DNA of 64,000 nucleotides from Pictodentalium vernedei. Its lineage: Eukaryota; Mollusca; Scaphopoda; Dentaliida; Dentaliidae. A program made the position numbers and the translations under genes. The stretch lies in the NCBI GenBank assembly GCA_031216915.1, contig CM062294.1, positions 167,355,455 to 167,419,454 on the forward strand, given 5' to 3'. Below are positions 1-11,653 of this stretch, in pieces. Under the pieces are notes generated by a model, which was not told where the DNA came from, made no database searches, and saw nothing but the letters and a program-made list of their open reading frames with translations. Numbering within the stretch: position 1 is the first letter of the stretch; the number at the start of each line of letters is the position of its first letter.

Positions 1-93
1 TTAGCCTAGACATTAAAGAAGTTACAGCAATAACAGCATTAGGAGATAGCAATTCATGAATGATGATGCTTTTATTGTCTAAACAGCTGCCAC

Positions 94-790
94 ATGTAAC
101 AGATCGGAAAAGAAGTGCGGGAGCCAAGACTCGAATCGTCGACCTCTAGCACACAAAGCGATCGATTCACCACGACTCAAAGAGATCTTGACCAACCAGG
201 CTGGCTGGTAAATAGCACTTATACCTCGACCGCCACACCGCTCTCACGTTCTTTTAGATTCACCTGCCGTGAATCTCACTATAGATTACACCCAACAGAG
301 GTCGAACCACACAATGTGATCCACCGCCACAAGCACAATGCCACCAACTGCTGAGGGCTGGCCAACAGCACAAATGTAACAGATCGAGAAGTGCCGAACC
401 GAGTCTCGAACCGTCAATCTCGATCACACAAACCGACCGATTTACCACGAGAGTAAGACATACAGACCAACCAGACTGGTTTGAAAATGACCCTTATTCA
501 TTAACCGCTACACCACACTCACGTTCACCCACCTTGAAATTTCACCCACCTTTTATTTTATCTCCAGCTTCCACCTTAGGGCGGTCGAAACAGCCACCGT
601 GGTCCACCACAGCACGCAAAATGCCGCCATCTGCTGAGGGCAGGTCAACAGCACCAATGTAACAGATCGAGAGAGAAGTGCGACAACCGAGGCTCGAACC
701 ATCGTCCTCCATCACCCAAAGCGACCGATTTACCACGGGCTGGTTTGTAAATGGCCCTTATACCTCAACCGATACACCACTTGTTACTGC
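94..790 (-). repeat. Tandem ~281-bp repeat with tRNA-like boxes, 2.5 units
   Basis: The phrase atgtaacagatcg recurs at 94, 374 and 657, so the units are 280-283 bp long. Read on the minus strand each unit holds a tRNA-like core: a box-A-like TGGTAAATCGGTCG followed about 35 nt later by a box-B-like GGTTCGAG. A second box-A-like stretch (GGTGTATCGGTTGAGG) lies just upstream in the same unit. The units have diverged and no clean cloverleaf is preserved. This could be a decayed tRNA gene cluster or tandem SINE copies. Confidence 0.6.
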
Positions 791-900
791 CAAAAGTTTA
801 TTCTGAAAAATGTTTTTAGGGCCAAAATATGGCTTTTGAGAAGTGGAATCTCCCACTCACAATTTTATGAAAATGCAGGATAGGATTCAACTAAATTTAT

Positions 901-1080
901 TTAACCCTTTGAACTCTAGTGGTATCATCCATGCCAGTTCAATGGTAGCAATTAGACGAGTCCATATTCATTATTTGGGGTAGACAAATCAATATTTTCA
1001 ACTTGCAGCCTCTGGGCTACCCGTTGAAAATATTGACTGGTCTACCCCACACATTTACTGAACAGCCATCTAATTAATGA
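901..1080 (+). mobile_element. TTAA-flanked palindromic MITE, family A (3' end decayed)
   Basis: It starts with TTAACCCTTTGAAC and has the family core, two inverted arms (ggggtagacaaatcaatattttcaa and its complement) around a short loop at about 1015-1025. The fullest relative is at 38587-38809; others are at 16305, 20311 and 51548. TTAA with a CCCTTT terminus suggests piggyBac-type mobilisation, which is inference. Confidence 0.7.
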
Positions 1081-1724
1081 CCAGCTCATAGACTTACCCA
1101 AACCGACTCACTACTGGAGTTCTTGGGTGCATGGTGCAATAAAATGGGGTGGGGTCTAAATATGCATGGGCGCGAGTGTTGATGATAATATTTATATTGA
1201 TATCTTAAGGCCTTATTCTGTTATAGCATATTTAATCTTTACATCTATTCCAATTGATAAACTGATTTACACTGTGTTCAGTAAACCACTACCATCAAAT
1301 TATCATTACTGTTATCAGAAATATTTCTCCGTCATTATAGCGTTATTATTTCCACATTTTTTAAACTGTATTTTCTTGTTGAAAGACTTGACCTGTTCCA
1401 CTAAATGTCGATTTAGCACCATAATATTGCCCTAGATGCCTGGAAGTAACTCGCGAAAGGCCGTTTAGGTTACTACGGGGTTACGTCAATTGTGAAATAG
1501 GCGAACGAACTACAGGTTATGGCAAAATAATACAACGACAAAATAATACAATATAAATGAATTTCCAAATCGGGCATGTTTTGCCTATCAGACCTGACAA
1601 TCTGTCGGCATCAACTCGACTCAAAGGTTGCGCATTGCACTCACATATGAGTAGAATGGCATGTCATTTCCGGCTTAACGGGGGGCGGGGGGGGGGGGGG
1701 GGTGGTCGGTGGCGTTACGGTAAC

Positions 1725-2074
1725 CGGTTCTCGTCAGATCACCAAAGTTAAGCAACGTCGAGCCCGGTTAATCCTCGGATGGGGGACCGTCTGAACGATC
1801 GATTCGGACTCCCGCGTTGTGTCCTTAGGCAAGGCACTTAACCCCGATTGTCCACATGGGGGCACGATGACGCCGTGTACTGAGGCGTACTGCACGTCGA
1901 TGGTGCGCATGTCTTCAACCAATCTAACACTGTCTGTGCTGCAGTGCGGAGTTACGATGTTGGGGAGCTGGCAGTTGCTCGTCGTTGCTCGGTGGTTCTC
2001 TCCGGCTTCCTCCACCCGTAAAACTGTCACGGTCATTATTAGCCATGTGGCCTTCAAAACACCAATAAATAAAT
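1725..2074 (+). mobile_element. 5S rRNA-derived SINE (SINE3 type)
   Basis: The head at 1725-1795 reads as the 3' two thirds of a 5S rRNA gene: a box-A region aagttaagcaacg, then cggatgggggaccgtctg matching the C box. It is fused to the same body seen in the tRNA-headed SINEs of this window (ttgtgtccttaggcaaggc, then gcacgatgacgccgtgtact) and ends in aataaataaa. The 5S head is truncated at its 5' end. This is a retroposed element, not a working 5S gene. Confidence 0.8.
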
Positions 2075-2115
2075 TCCGGCTAAACAGCAATTCTGCCACT
2101 ACAATAAATAGCAAA

Positions 2116-2157
2116 AACTAACGCGCGATCTCGCCAAAGCGAGATCGCACGTTAGTT
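2116..2157. repeat. Hairpin, 19-bp arms, 4-nt loop
   Basis: Arms aactaacgcgcgatctcgc and gcgagatcgcacgttagtt differ at one position and flank caaa. It sits about 40 bp beyond the end of the 5S-headed SINE. No gene reads through it. Confidence 0.8.
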
Positions 2158-2775
2158 GCTGCAATTTATTGTCGCAACAATTCTTTCAAGACGTGAACAG
2201 CATGGCAGGCGCAGTAAAACAGAACGAGGAAAAACATCACAACACATTATTTCTATAGATTACCACCACGTTATTTAGCGTAACCTGCTAACGTGATTAC
2301 AATGTAAGCTCTTCATTTCCAGTCTTGTAGATACTGATGTAGCGTCAAGCACATTCATATAAAGATATAAATTTTACAGTGTTCTGGCCCAGAAAGCAGA
2401 TAAAGCACCTCACCCCCTCGTAATTTTCTACCCCCTTTTGAAACCAGATGATTTAAAGGAACGTTTTGTTCATTTAGGTCCGTGGTTCGAAGTTTAATGT
2501 GTTAGTCCTTTAGTAACTGACTTATGTGTTTATCGAGCCTTACTTACGTGAGGACAACGCCGTCTCAACTATGACACTCACGCGAATGGAGTCACTCCCT
2601 TCACATGTTCGGTCACCGGACATACTGGTACTGTGGGGATCTTACATCAAGTCGACCCTCACACTGATCAGAACTTGTGGGACACTTAACGCAGCGGAGT
2701 GAGTAAATTTAGGAAACTGGTGCCAAAAGAAGCAAAATCCTTCACTACAGGAGTCTAACGAGAAGTGCATACACT

Positions 2776-2897
2776 CTAAAATTAGTTGTATTAAAAATTA
2801 ACCCCAGTCATTTTGAGTGAGTGATTATGAACCCTATTGGCTTCATAATCACCCAGCCCAGTTGATTTGGGTTGATTTTTAATCCAACTGATTTTAG
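2776..2897. repeat. Imperfect inverted repeat, ~58-bp arms
   Basis: The left arm (ctaaaattagttgtatta...) and right arm (...ttaatccaactgattttag) are complementary with scattered mismatches; the centre is near 2836. It looks like a small foldback element. No target duplication was identified. Confidence 0.6.
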
Positions 2898-2899
2898 AT

Positions 2900-4130
2900 T
2901 GTATTACAGAACTGAATACCACATACTGTCCTTTAGATATAACAGAGGTTCCATCAGTTGCCTATATATTTATTGACAAATGGCCAGCAATTTGGTGAAT
3001 GATGTGATAATTGAATTCGCCAACAATTCATAATTATTTATTGACGGACAGATACACACGCCACACGTCGATAGAACGATCGTAAAAATTGTGTGAATGG
3101 CATCCCATTCACAATGCCCCACCCCGAGAGGAGGAGACACTGGTTTTCGCGCACCCTGGCTCATAGGACGAACCGCTACTGGATATACTTAGCTGTTACA
3201 TTCTGATTGCATCCTCCATGCATAGGTGAGGGAGACAGATTAGAAATTGTGCATGTTGAAAGTAGGCATGGTTTGGAGGAATTCGGTGGAGGATCTCGAA
3301 AATGCCACCATGCCACAGCACATTGCGTTGGTCACGTTGCTAAGGTAGTCCGCGTAGGCGGCCACATTGCGTTATGGTCGTCCTGATGCGAGGTGTCAGT
3401 GCACATACGCAGCACGCGTTGTCAGGGTCATACCTGTTTCCGTCGTCAAGTTTGGTTACTCGTGCCGCCGTTTCTATGGTAGCATGACATTGTGGTTACT
3501 ATACCCCGGACGGGCTAGTATGGATTTGGTTGGTGTTCGTGGAATATGTTCGGTTGCATGTAAGTGCATTTACTTACCAGAAACAAGCCGACAACTACAA
3601 AAAATTAACGAAACGGACAACAAACAGTGTTTATCTGGTTCGGATATTCGGAGAAGCCTCGTTTCCGACACCCCTGCCATCTATTGCACATCATTAACCT
3701 AGTCCATCTACTCCCGGCTATCCCTTACTTCTCTTCGACTGACTGAATCAACCAACCAATCAAACTGCTTTATCGAGAACAAGCAACCAATCAACCACTG
3801 TCTTGACCTTAGCCGGTATCTGCCAATTCAATTCATTCTTCAAACTGAGGCCAGACATCTATGATATATGTCTGTGGCTAAAGCACAATGTGTGCACAAT
3901 ACACGCAGCACATGGACATATCTCAGATGTGGCTGCATCTGTTTAGGTCACAGTAAAATATTATATTTATCTCACAATCGGGGCGTTTTTGCACTGTTAC
4001 GCAACTAAAGTTTAATATATCTGATCCCTTGTTCCGAATCCGTATCAAGGACCCCCGATACAAGCGCGTGATTCTGCTGTTGCCAAAACAACGGCATTAA
4101 TATCAATTTTCGATCGTTTCGTGTTTTTCC
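2900..4130. other. Unassigned stretch
   Basis: Open frames such as 3367-3702 are present, but their translations resemble nothing I recognise and lack splice context. I see no tandem or inverted structure in this stretch. Confidence 0.4.
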
Positions 4131-4133
4131 CTT

Positions 4134-4186
4134 CAGAGAAAACAATATTAAGTGAGGCGAAGACGAACCTAATATTGTTTTCTCTG
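4134..4186. repeat. Hairpin, 17-bp perfect arms
   Basis: cagagaaaacaatatta and taatattgttttctctg flank a 19-nt loop. Confidence 0.7.
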
Positions 4187-4749
4187 AGCCGTATATGACA
4201 CTGTATCTGCCAACTAAACGCCCTGTAATGTATTTATTATGCACGGCATGATAAAATGTCACTGGGGAAGTTAACTCAACGAATAGTTAAATTGTGCGCA
4301 CTTTTCAGCATCTTGGGCTGGTTTGTTGCCTATTGTTGGGATTTTCCTGAACGCTCGAGTCGAGGCTTCTCTCTTGAAGTTAAAGGATTAGCTTTCGCTA
4401 TGAAATGTGGAAAACTCCACCTCAATAAACGATGACACGGCATATTTTAAAATATAATAAACCTTTACACCTAGAGGATATTTAATTCACCAGTAATTAT
4501 TGCAAAAGTAACAAACCAAATTCACGTTGACGAAACACACAGTTGCTCCACTTCGCAAGACAGTTTTCAGTGAAGTGAATCCCAGTGACGTAATTTTTGA
4601 AGTGTAACGTCATCACTGACCTCAATATGGAGATCAATGAACGCTATTCTATTTTTCAATTTGCGTCTTTCCATCGATAAGGCAAATGAAAAAGTTCCTC
4701 TTAAAATAGTTTTATAAAACATTTTTTGGTCAATATTGTGAGGTAAATT

Positions 4750-4908
4750 TATCATCACCACAGTGTGTGTCTCGGGAAATTCTGATCAAGTCTCGTTGTA
4801 GGTACAGAATCGCATTTCGACTCGCCCTAACGGGCTCGTCGAAATACTGTTCTGTTCCTACAACTCGACTTGATCTGAATTCCCGGAGACACACACTGTA
4901 GTGATAAT
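4750..4908. repeat. Long inverted repeat, ~75-bp arms
   Basis: The outer arms pair cacagtgtgtgtctcgggaa with its near complement in ttcccggagacacacactgt, and pairing continues inward to cgactcgcc/gggctcgtcg at the centre (about 4829). Several mismatches indicate moderate age. It is probably a foldback MITE. Confidence 0.7.
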
Positions 4909-5389
4909 CTGTATGTATATCACAGTGTTAAGGGGCCGTATAGGTCTATAGTAAATTCTAATAAAACAGTATAAGAGTACATGGAAGGGAGCACACGGAC
5001 CAGAGGGCCAGCAACTTATAAGAACCACAACCTTATTCTAAAGACGTTTTAGTAAGAACTGAAGTCCGAACTATTTTATAAAACCACTGGACTAACCTTG
5101 AGCCAGGACTATTAACGCTCATTATGCCACAGAATAGAACTTTGTAACTGGAACGAAATGTAAACATTCCGAGTCCTGATTTAGTTCCAACGTACTCCAG
5201 AATGGCTGCGCATTGATAAATATGGATACAGAAAAAAAAACAGACCAGAAGGTTACTAGTGACATGGACAAAATATCAAGTGTTATTGAAATAAATACAA
5301 GAAGGGTGAACTGCACATAGTATACTACTGGTCGTGGAAGTGGATTAGTGCTTGTGTACTATAATAAATAATTTCCGTTTTTTCATCTT

Positions 5390-6092
5390 CTGACATTGAA
5401 CCAATCAGAAATGGTATGCCCCAAGAGTCAGTACTCGGAACACTTCTGTTATGCTAATGAGATAAGTAAAACTGCCACACTATATATGCGTTGTTTAGCT
5501 GATCACACAACACCTTATACGTCTCTCGGGCATGAATATAATTCTCCATACTGCAACGTTAATCACGAGATTGAAGAATTGAGCGTGCGGTGTGAGGCAA
5601 ATGACATTTCTTTTTAATGCTAAAGATACAAAATACGTGTTAATTAACTCGCTCCATAATGAAAATCGCTTGTCCGAAAACTCCTTAGCCATGAATAAGA
5701 CAAATTTAGTCCGTATTCGAAATTCCTCTCAAGAAAAATCTGTTAAATTCTTAAGTGTTTTCTTTGATGAAAAGTTAAAGTTCGACCATCATATATCTCA
5801 CGTATGTTCCAAGTTATCCAACGCTATCTACTTGGTCAACAAACAGAAAAAGATACCTTCTCACGACGCCCTGAAGTCACTATATTTTGCGTTGATACAT
5901 AGTCACCTATTGTATTGCATCCAACTATAGGGCAATGCGACCTCCACCAAAAAACCTATTTATTCTACAGAAACGTGTCATTTGTATGATAAACAATAAA
6001 AAAAAATTCCCACACTGACCCACTGTTTAGAAAAGATCAGATAATAAAATTTGACGATCTATACAGTGTACAAATTCTGCTATTTAACATCG
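5390..6092 (+). pseudogene. Non-LTR (CR1/jockey-like) reverse transcriptase remnant
   Basis: Several overlapping frames on the plus strand together resemble the C-terminal half of a non-LTR reverse transcriptase. The first part (5396-5617) holds a VPQ-S-LG-type block and a decayed catalytic box, reading LADH where an F/Y-A-D-D box is expected. The longest frame (5592-5930) carries the thumb-like block KFLSVFFDEKLKFDHHIS, then ALKSLYFALIHSHLLYCIQL. Frameshifts and a stop at 5928-5930 break it; after them the reading continues in other frames to about 6090. It has no endonuclease and is 5' truncated. Confidence 0.7.
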
Positions 6093-6098
6093 TTTTTT

Positions 6099-7120
6099 TG
6101 ACGGTGTGCAATGATCTTGAGGTTTAGGCGTTGGACTCCTGATTACCATTCCGGGTTGCCAGGGTTTGACTCCCGGCAGGGGATCAGAAACCAACATTCT
6201 AAATTCCTCTAAAACATGAATATGTCCTTCACAAAACACACACAGGCCCGTGTCACAACACTTTCGTCGTACTGTGGCCAGCGCGTTCCACACTTTCATC
6301 CCACTGTCGGCTAGAAGGTGAACCAAGTAATCAGCAGAACTTCATCTAAAAGGCTAGATTCCAACCATCGCTTTTGACGGTGCGCAATGTTCAAGTGGTT
6401 TGGGTATTGGACCACTGATTCCCAGGCGGAGTTGTCAAGGGTTCGACTCCCGACAGGGGATCGGAAACCAACATTTTAAATTCATCCAAAACATGATTGT
6501 GTTCTTCGAAAAAGACACACACACCTGTGTCAGTCTTCAGCTGAGGCCAACCACATCACTTTTGCCGTACAGTCGCCAGCGCGTTCCACACTTTCCACAC
6601 TTTCATGCTTCTGCCGAAAGGAAGGTGAACCAAATAATCACGGAACTTCATCCTAAAAAGATAGATTCCAACTATCAATTTTAACGGTGTGCAATGGTCT
6701 AGTGGTTTAGATATTGGACTCCTGATTTCCAGAGAGGGGGTTGCTGAGGGTTCGACTCCCACACGGGGATCAGAATCCAACATTCTAAATTCCTCTAAAA
6801 CTTTAATTGTATCCTTCCAACCACAGGACTTTCGTCGTACTGTAGCCAGCGTTTTCCACACTTCCATGCTGCTGACGAAAGGAAGATGAACCAAGTAATT
6901 ATTCGAACTTCAACTAAAAAGCTGGATTCCAGCCATTGTTTTTTGCGATGTGAACTGTGAAATGGTTCAGTGGTTTAGGTGCCCGACTCCTGATTGCCAG
7001 GCGGGGTTGCCGAGGTTTCGACTCCCAGCAGGGGATCAGAATCCAGCATTCAAAATTCCTCCCAAACAGGATTGTGTCCTTCGAAACACACGCACACAAC
7101 ACACACAGCGTTGCGCTCTG
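6099..7120 (+). repeat. Tandem array of four tRNA-headed ~260-307-bp units
   Basis: Units start near 6099, 6376, 6683 and 6943. Each opens with (t)gacggtgtgcaatgg, then a tRNA-like core of about 75 nt: box A like TGGTCTAGTGGTTTAG, an anticodon arm TTGGACTCCTGATTTCCAG whose 7-nt loop would present CCT, and box B GGGTTCGACTCCC. A conserved ~200-bp tail ends in gattccaaccat. The same family occurs on the minus strand at 25075-25520 and 51180-51355. The units are too diverged to be called functional tRNA genes. Confidence 0.7.
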
Positions 7121-7619
7121 TCCTGTGATAGCTTTTGTAATCGATCGTCGCGAGATGTTTCTTATCTCGCTGTTTGCAGAAAGTTTTCGAAAGTCAGAAA
7201 GAAGCGGAAAAAAGTGCTTCATCATCACGCAGAATTGGAATTCCAAGTGATAGAAATTTATAAAAACCACGTTGAGCGTAAAGTAAAAACAAAATAAACC
7301 GTATGCCGGTTGTGCAAACTATTCGCGAGAGAGCATTCGAGCGATATTAATTTTCGGTGTTCCTATTCTTGAATAATATTCTCGTGCTCGTTTCAGTATC
7401 CATTTGTAATAAATGTTCGAGACATTACCGCATAATTTCTTTTATTATTTTTTTTTTTTGATAATCGGAATTTAAAATTTTGTAAATTCTCGGAACGAAT
7501 TATCCATCTATTTAAAAAAAAAGATATCCAAATATCTCCATAGTGCGTAAGATTTGAGTCATGGTCGGTCAATCTTCACAAAATATTTTAATGGGCCACC
7601 GGCCACCCACATTCGTGCC

Positions 7620-8290
7620 TAGGGATGCATGGTATATCGATAAACCGATATATACCGGTATTCAAACCAATATTGGAATACCGGTGTAATTACAAAAATA
7701 TCAGTTTATCGTCATTATTTGTTTATCCACAATTTCATTTTCAATATGTCTTGATTTTTTTTTTTGCTGCAGCCCCGAATAAATAATATTATCTTTTTAT
7801 CCAAGGAATCGTCTATGTGCCCACGTAATATACAAATTGAGCAGTTGAAAAAATAATTTTCAAAAATTTCATCAAAACTGTATCAAGTGATTCCTCAATG
7901 GTCCATTTACCTAACGAATCGTCCACATCCACCCGGGTAATATATAAACTGAGCTGTTGAAAAAATATTATTTTTCAAAAAATTCAACAAAACCATACCA
8001 TGTGACCCCTCCAATGAAGGGGTCACGTGATATGGTTTTGTTGAATTTTTTTGAAAAATCTGATAAACTAATTTTTAAAATAAGAAATTTTGATATCGTC
8101 TGCGTTGGGTAAAGGTTTTTCGAACCGCATCATCAAGGCATGCTAATTCGTTCCGACTGTGATGCCTGAAGTCTCGATTGTGGTACTTATATTCATAATA
8201 TATATCTAAACAGTTTTCGATATACCGGCACACCGCGGTATTTTTTTGAATACCGATACCGGTATTCAGTTTGAATATCGTGCAGCCCTA
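7620..8290. mobile_element. hAT-type MITE with near-perfect 8-bp target duplication
   Basis: Terminal inverted repeats start TAGGGATGCATGG and end in the matching CGTGCAGCCCTA. They are flanked by ttcgtgcc (7612-7619) and ttcatgcc (8291-8298), an 8-bp duplication with one change, the hAT hallmark. The inner arms repeat ataccggtattcaa-type motifs. A family-B TTAA MITE lies inside (7905-8118). No transposase is encoded. A second copy lies at 25925-26440. Confidence 0.8.
7905..8118. mobile_element. TTAA-type MITE, family B (nested, diverged)
   Basis: It carries the family-B blocks: cctaacgaatcgtcc at one end, the palindromic centre tgtgacccctcc/ggggtcacgtgatatggtt, and gatatcgtctgcgttgggta at the other. 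The TTAA ends are lost. A partial left half of the same family repeats just upstream (about 7795-7900). Confidence 0.7.
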
Positions 8291-8579
8291 TTCATGCCCA
8301 TTGTGTAATCAGGAAAAAAAACTGAAAAGAGTACTTCATCATTACGCAGAATGGGAAGTGATAGATATGCAGAAAAAAACGTGTTGATCGTTTAATAAAA
8401 CCACCGTATTCAGATCGTCGCTCTTATACATGTAATAGAGATTTAATTTCTTGTTCGAATCTTTTGAAGACATGCCTTTCAAATTGATTTCCTTTTGAAA
8501 TTCATTCTCGTGGTTTTGTTTTGTTTTTACGAAACTTTTTTTTCGAAATTAAGACAAACGTGGAAAATTAATTTTTACC

Positions 8580-10626
8580 TCACCTGACTGAAAGTCAGTT
8601 GGAGCTTAAGCCATCCGTCGTCCGCCCGACCGTCCATCCGTCCGTCCTTCCGGTGTGAACTTTACATTATCGACTTCTCCTCATAAACCACTAGGCTGAA
8701 TTGAACCAAATTTCATATGCATGTTCCTTGTCACATGTCAATTCAAGTTTGTTCAAACAAAGTTGCCACGCCCACAGAAGGCACCGAAAGGGGCATAATT
8801 CTTTTAGCACTCCACAATTTTTTTTTAAATTAAAGTCTCTTCTTCAGAACAAGCAATCCGAATGTTTTGATACTTGGTGTACAGCATCCTTAGAGGGGTC
8901 CGATTCAGGTTTGTTCGATACAAGTTCTTGGGTTCATATTTGGGTTCCCTATGGGACCTCCAATTTTAATTTGGTGCAATTTGAGAATTGTATTTAAAAA
9001 TCTTCTTCTCCAGATCAACCAGTCAAAATCTCTTGATATTTGGTATACTGCTTCTTTAGGGGATTGGGAGGGGGGGGGGGGGCGCAGATTGAAGTTTGTT
9101 CATAACAAGTCCCTGGAGTCAAATTTGCACTCCCCGTGGGAACCCGTTAATTTAAATTGGTATACTACGAGAAATAGTCTTTAAAAATCTTCTACTTCAG
9201 ATCCATCAGTCAGAATCGTTTGATATTGGAAAAGCAACATCCTAAGAGGAGTGAGAGTCAAGTTTCCTCAAACCGAATCCCTGAGTTCATATTTGGGCTC
9301 CCTATGTAAACCCGAATTTTATCTCCGTCCAATAGGACAATTTATTAAAAATCTTCTTAAGATCTATCTGCCAAACTCTCTTGATATTTGGTATACTGTA
9401 TCTTTAGTGGGGTGAGATTCAAGTTTGTTCAACTCAAGTACATGAGTTCATATTTGGGTTCTCTACGGGACCCGAATTTTAATCCTATGACAATTTAACA
9501 AAAAAAAATCTTCTTTAGAACCATCTGTCAGAATATTTTGATGACTGGTATAGAGGATCCTTAGGGATACATATTCAAGTTTGTTCAAGTCCTTGGGTCA
9601 TATTTAGGCTGCCTATAGGAACTCTAACTTTAACATAGTGCAATATGAGGAATGTTATTCAATAATCTTCGTTTTCAGATGTACCAGTCATAATCATTTG
9701 ATATTTCATATGAAGCATCCTTAGGAGGTTCAGATTCACGTTTATGCAAATCAAGTCCCTGATTTTATGTTTTGTCTCCTTATGGGAATCCAGATTTTTA
9801 CTTGATGGAATATGAGAATATTGAATGAAATTCTTTCTTCTTCTGATCTACTTGTCGAAATCTTTTGATATCCGGTACAATGCAGCTTGGGGGAGGATTT
9901 CAGCTTGAAGTTTGTTCATATTATGTCCCTGTAGTAATATTTGGGCTGTTGGATCCCAAATCTTAACTGTGTAGTATGAAAAAAAGATTTTAATATATTC
10001 TTCAGGTGTAGCAGTCAGAATCTTTTGATGATAGATATAGAGCATTCGGGGTGAGTGGGGGGTGGGGGGGGGTGGGGGGGGGGGGGGGCTAGATTTAAAT
10101 TTATTCTTATTTGGGCTCTGGTTGGAAACTCGGAACTATAACTCAGAATAATATGAGGAATACTCTTTAAAACTCTTCTTCTTCAGATCTTCCAGTCACA
10201 ATCTTCTGATATTTGACATGCAACATCCTTGTAAGATTCAGATTCACATTTGTTTAAATCAAGACCTTGGCTTCATATTTGGGAACCCGAATTTTAACTT
10301 GGTGCACATTGAAATCTTTTTCTTCTGAACTAACCGTCACAATCTATTGGTATTTGGTGTACTACGTCTTTAAAGGCGGGGTGGGGGGGGGGGGGGCAGC
10401 TTGAAGTCTGTTCAAATTACGTCCCTGGAATGATATTTGGACTCTTTTAACTTTGGGTAATATGAGAAAAAATGTTTTTAAAATCTTCTTCTTCTGATCA
10501 GAATATTTTGATGATTGGTATGTTGCATCCTGATTCAAGTTTGTTCAAATCAAGTCCCTGGGGTAATATTTGGGCTCCCTATGGGAACTGGGAACTTTAA
10601 CTTAGTGCAATATGGGGAATATCAAC
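8580..10626 (+). repeat. Tandem degenerate ~150-200-bp repeat array, about 11 units
   Basis: Recurring blocks in each unit are cttcttcagatccaccagt, tttgatatttggtata, aagtttgttcaaatcaagtc, atatttgggctccctatggg and gaattttaactt. The array opens with a pyrimidine-rich leader (ccgtccatccgtccgtcc, about 8626-8650). G-runs punctuate several units (9071, 10062-10089, 10380-10396). Chance frames within it are not genes. A second block of this family lies at 43443-44480. Confidence 0.8.
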
Positions 10627-11240
10627 TGGTTGTTTTTTTTTCTTTTTGCTACATAATGAGTTTTGAAGAGGTTTGAGCGATTTTTCGCAAAACAAGAAAA
10701 GAAAAAAAAAACAAAAACAGTTCACCCAACAGGCACACCTCCCACTACACCACCCCCTAGCTAAATTAGATTTACTATATTAACATGTAGATGTTGAATG
10801 TGGCCATAAATTCTTCTTTAAACAATTTTATCAGGTGAGCGACTAGAGCCCCTTGGGGTCTTTTATTATTATTATTATTACACTCCGGAATATGCAATTT
10901 AAAACCATTTGATACTTTTGTACGTCTTATGACGTACGAAGTCAAACAGCGCATTGATACTTTGTGGTCATTTGTTTTGTTATTATTTTTCAATTTTTTA
11001 AAGTTTTAACCTCAATTCCTATTTTCTCCCGAATAGTGCCCAGTGACAACCGTTGAGCCAAATGTTATCGCAGCTCAAAATACTAATATAATCCTGCTGT
11101 CAAGACGTCTTAATTGGTTGAGTGCTAGAAACAACTACCAGGGTTTTCAAAAAATGAGGATACGAGAACAAAAGCCAACACTTTCCTTGCTGAAATTTCA
11201 TATTCAGTCAAACACAAATAATATTTTGTTTATACAACTT
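10627..11240. other. Unassigned AT-rich stretch
   Basis: It holds poly-A/T tracts, a short (ATT) run at about 10861-10880 and a small palindrome tacgtcttatgacgta near 10920. No gene is recognised. Confidence 0.4.
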
Positions 11241-11302
11241 TGTTTTATTACAAATTATTGGAGAGTGCCAGTGAGCACTCTCCAATAATTTGTAATAAAA
11301 CA
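11241..11302. repeat. Perfect hairpin, 28-bp arms, 6-nt loop
   Basis: The arms 11241-11268 and 11275-11302 are exact complements around cagtga. The left arm ends ggagagtgc and the right starts gcactctcc. Confidence 0.85.
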
Positions 11303-11653
11303 AGTTTTGAATAACAAATTAGGACCCCCCCCCCCCCAAAAAAAAAAATAATCTAGCCCTCAACCAGATAACTAATGTGAAACATATCTTGTTATTTGTA
11401 CTTTCCGAAGTCTGACGTCACATTTTGAAAATGTTGAATGAACTGAATTCCCAGTGACATTTGAATGTCAGGATAATTAAAGTCTCAAAGGGTTAATTTT
11501 GTTGTTGTTTTTTTTAAGTACAGAAAATGTAAGAGAAACGTTCCAAGTTGGAATATCAACGGTCAGTTGTTTATATCAAGATACGTGCGAGGTTACTTGT
11601 ATGTGCACGATGACGTTGTGCAATGGACTGCGATAGTTGTTTAATCGACCATC

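Noticed and set aside
1728-1795. Candidate 5S rRNA gene
   Set aside because: Only the 3' part of 5S is present and it is fused to a SINE body.
3367-3702. 111-codon plus-strand frame
   Set aside because: No domain, no splice sites of note and no repeat in homologous position.
7080-7297. Open frame MNCEMVQWF... at 6950-7297 as a gene
   Set aside because: It lies over the tRNA-like repeat unit and its tail.
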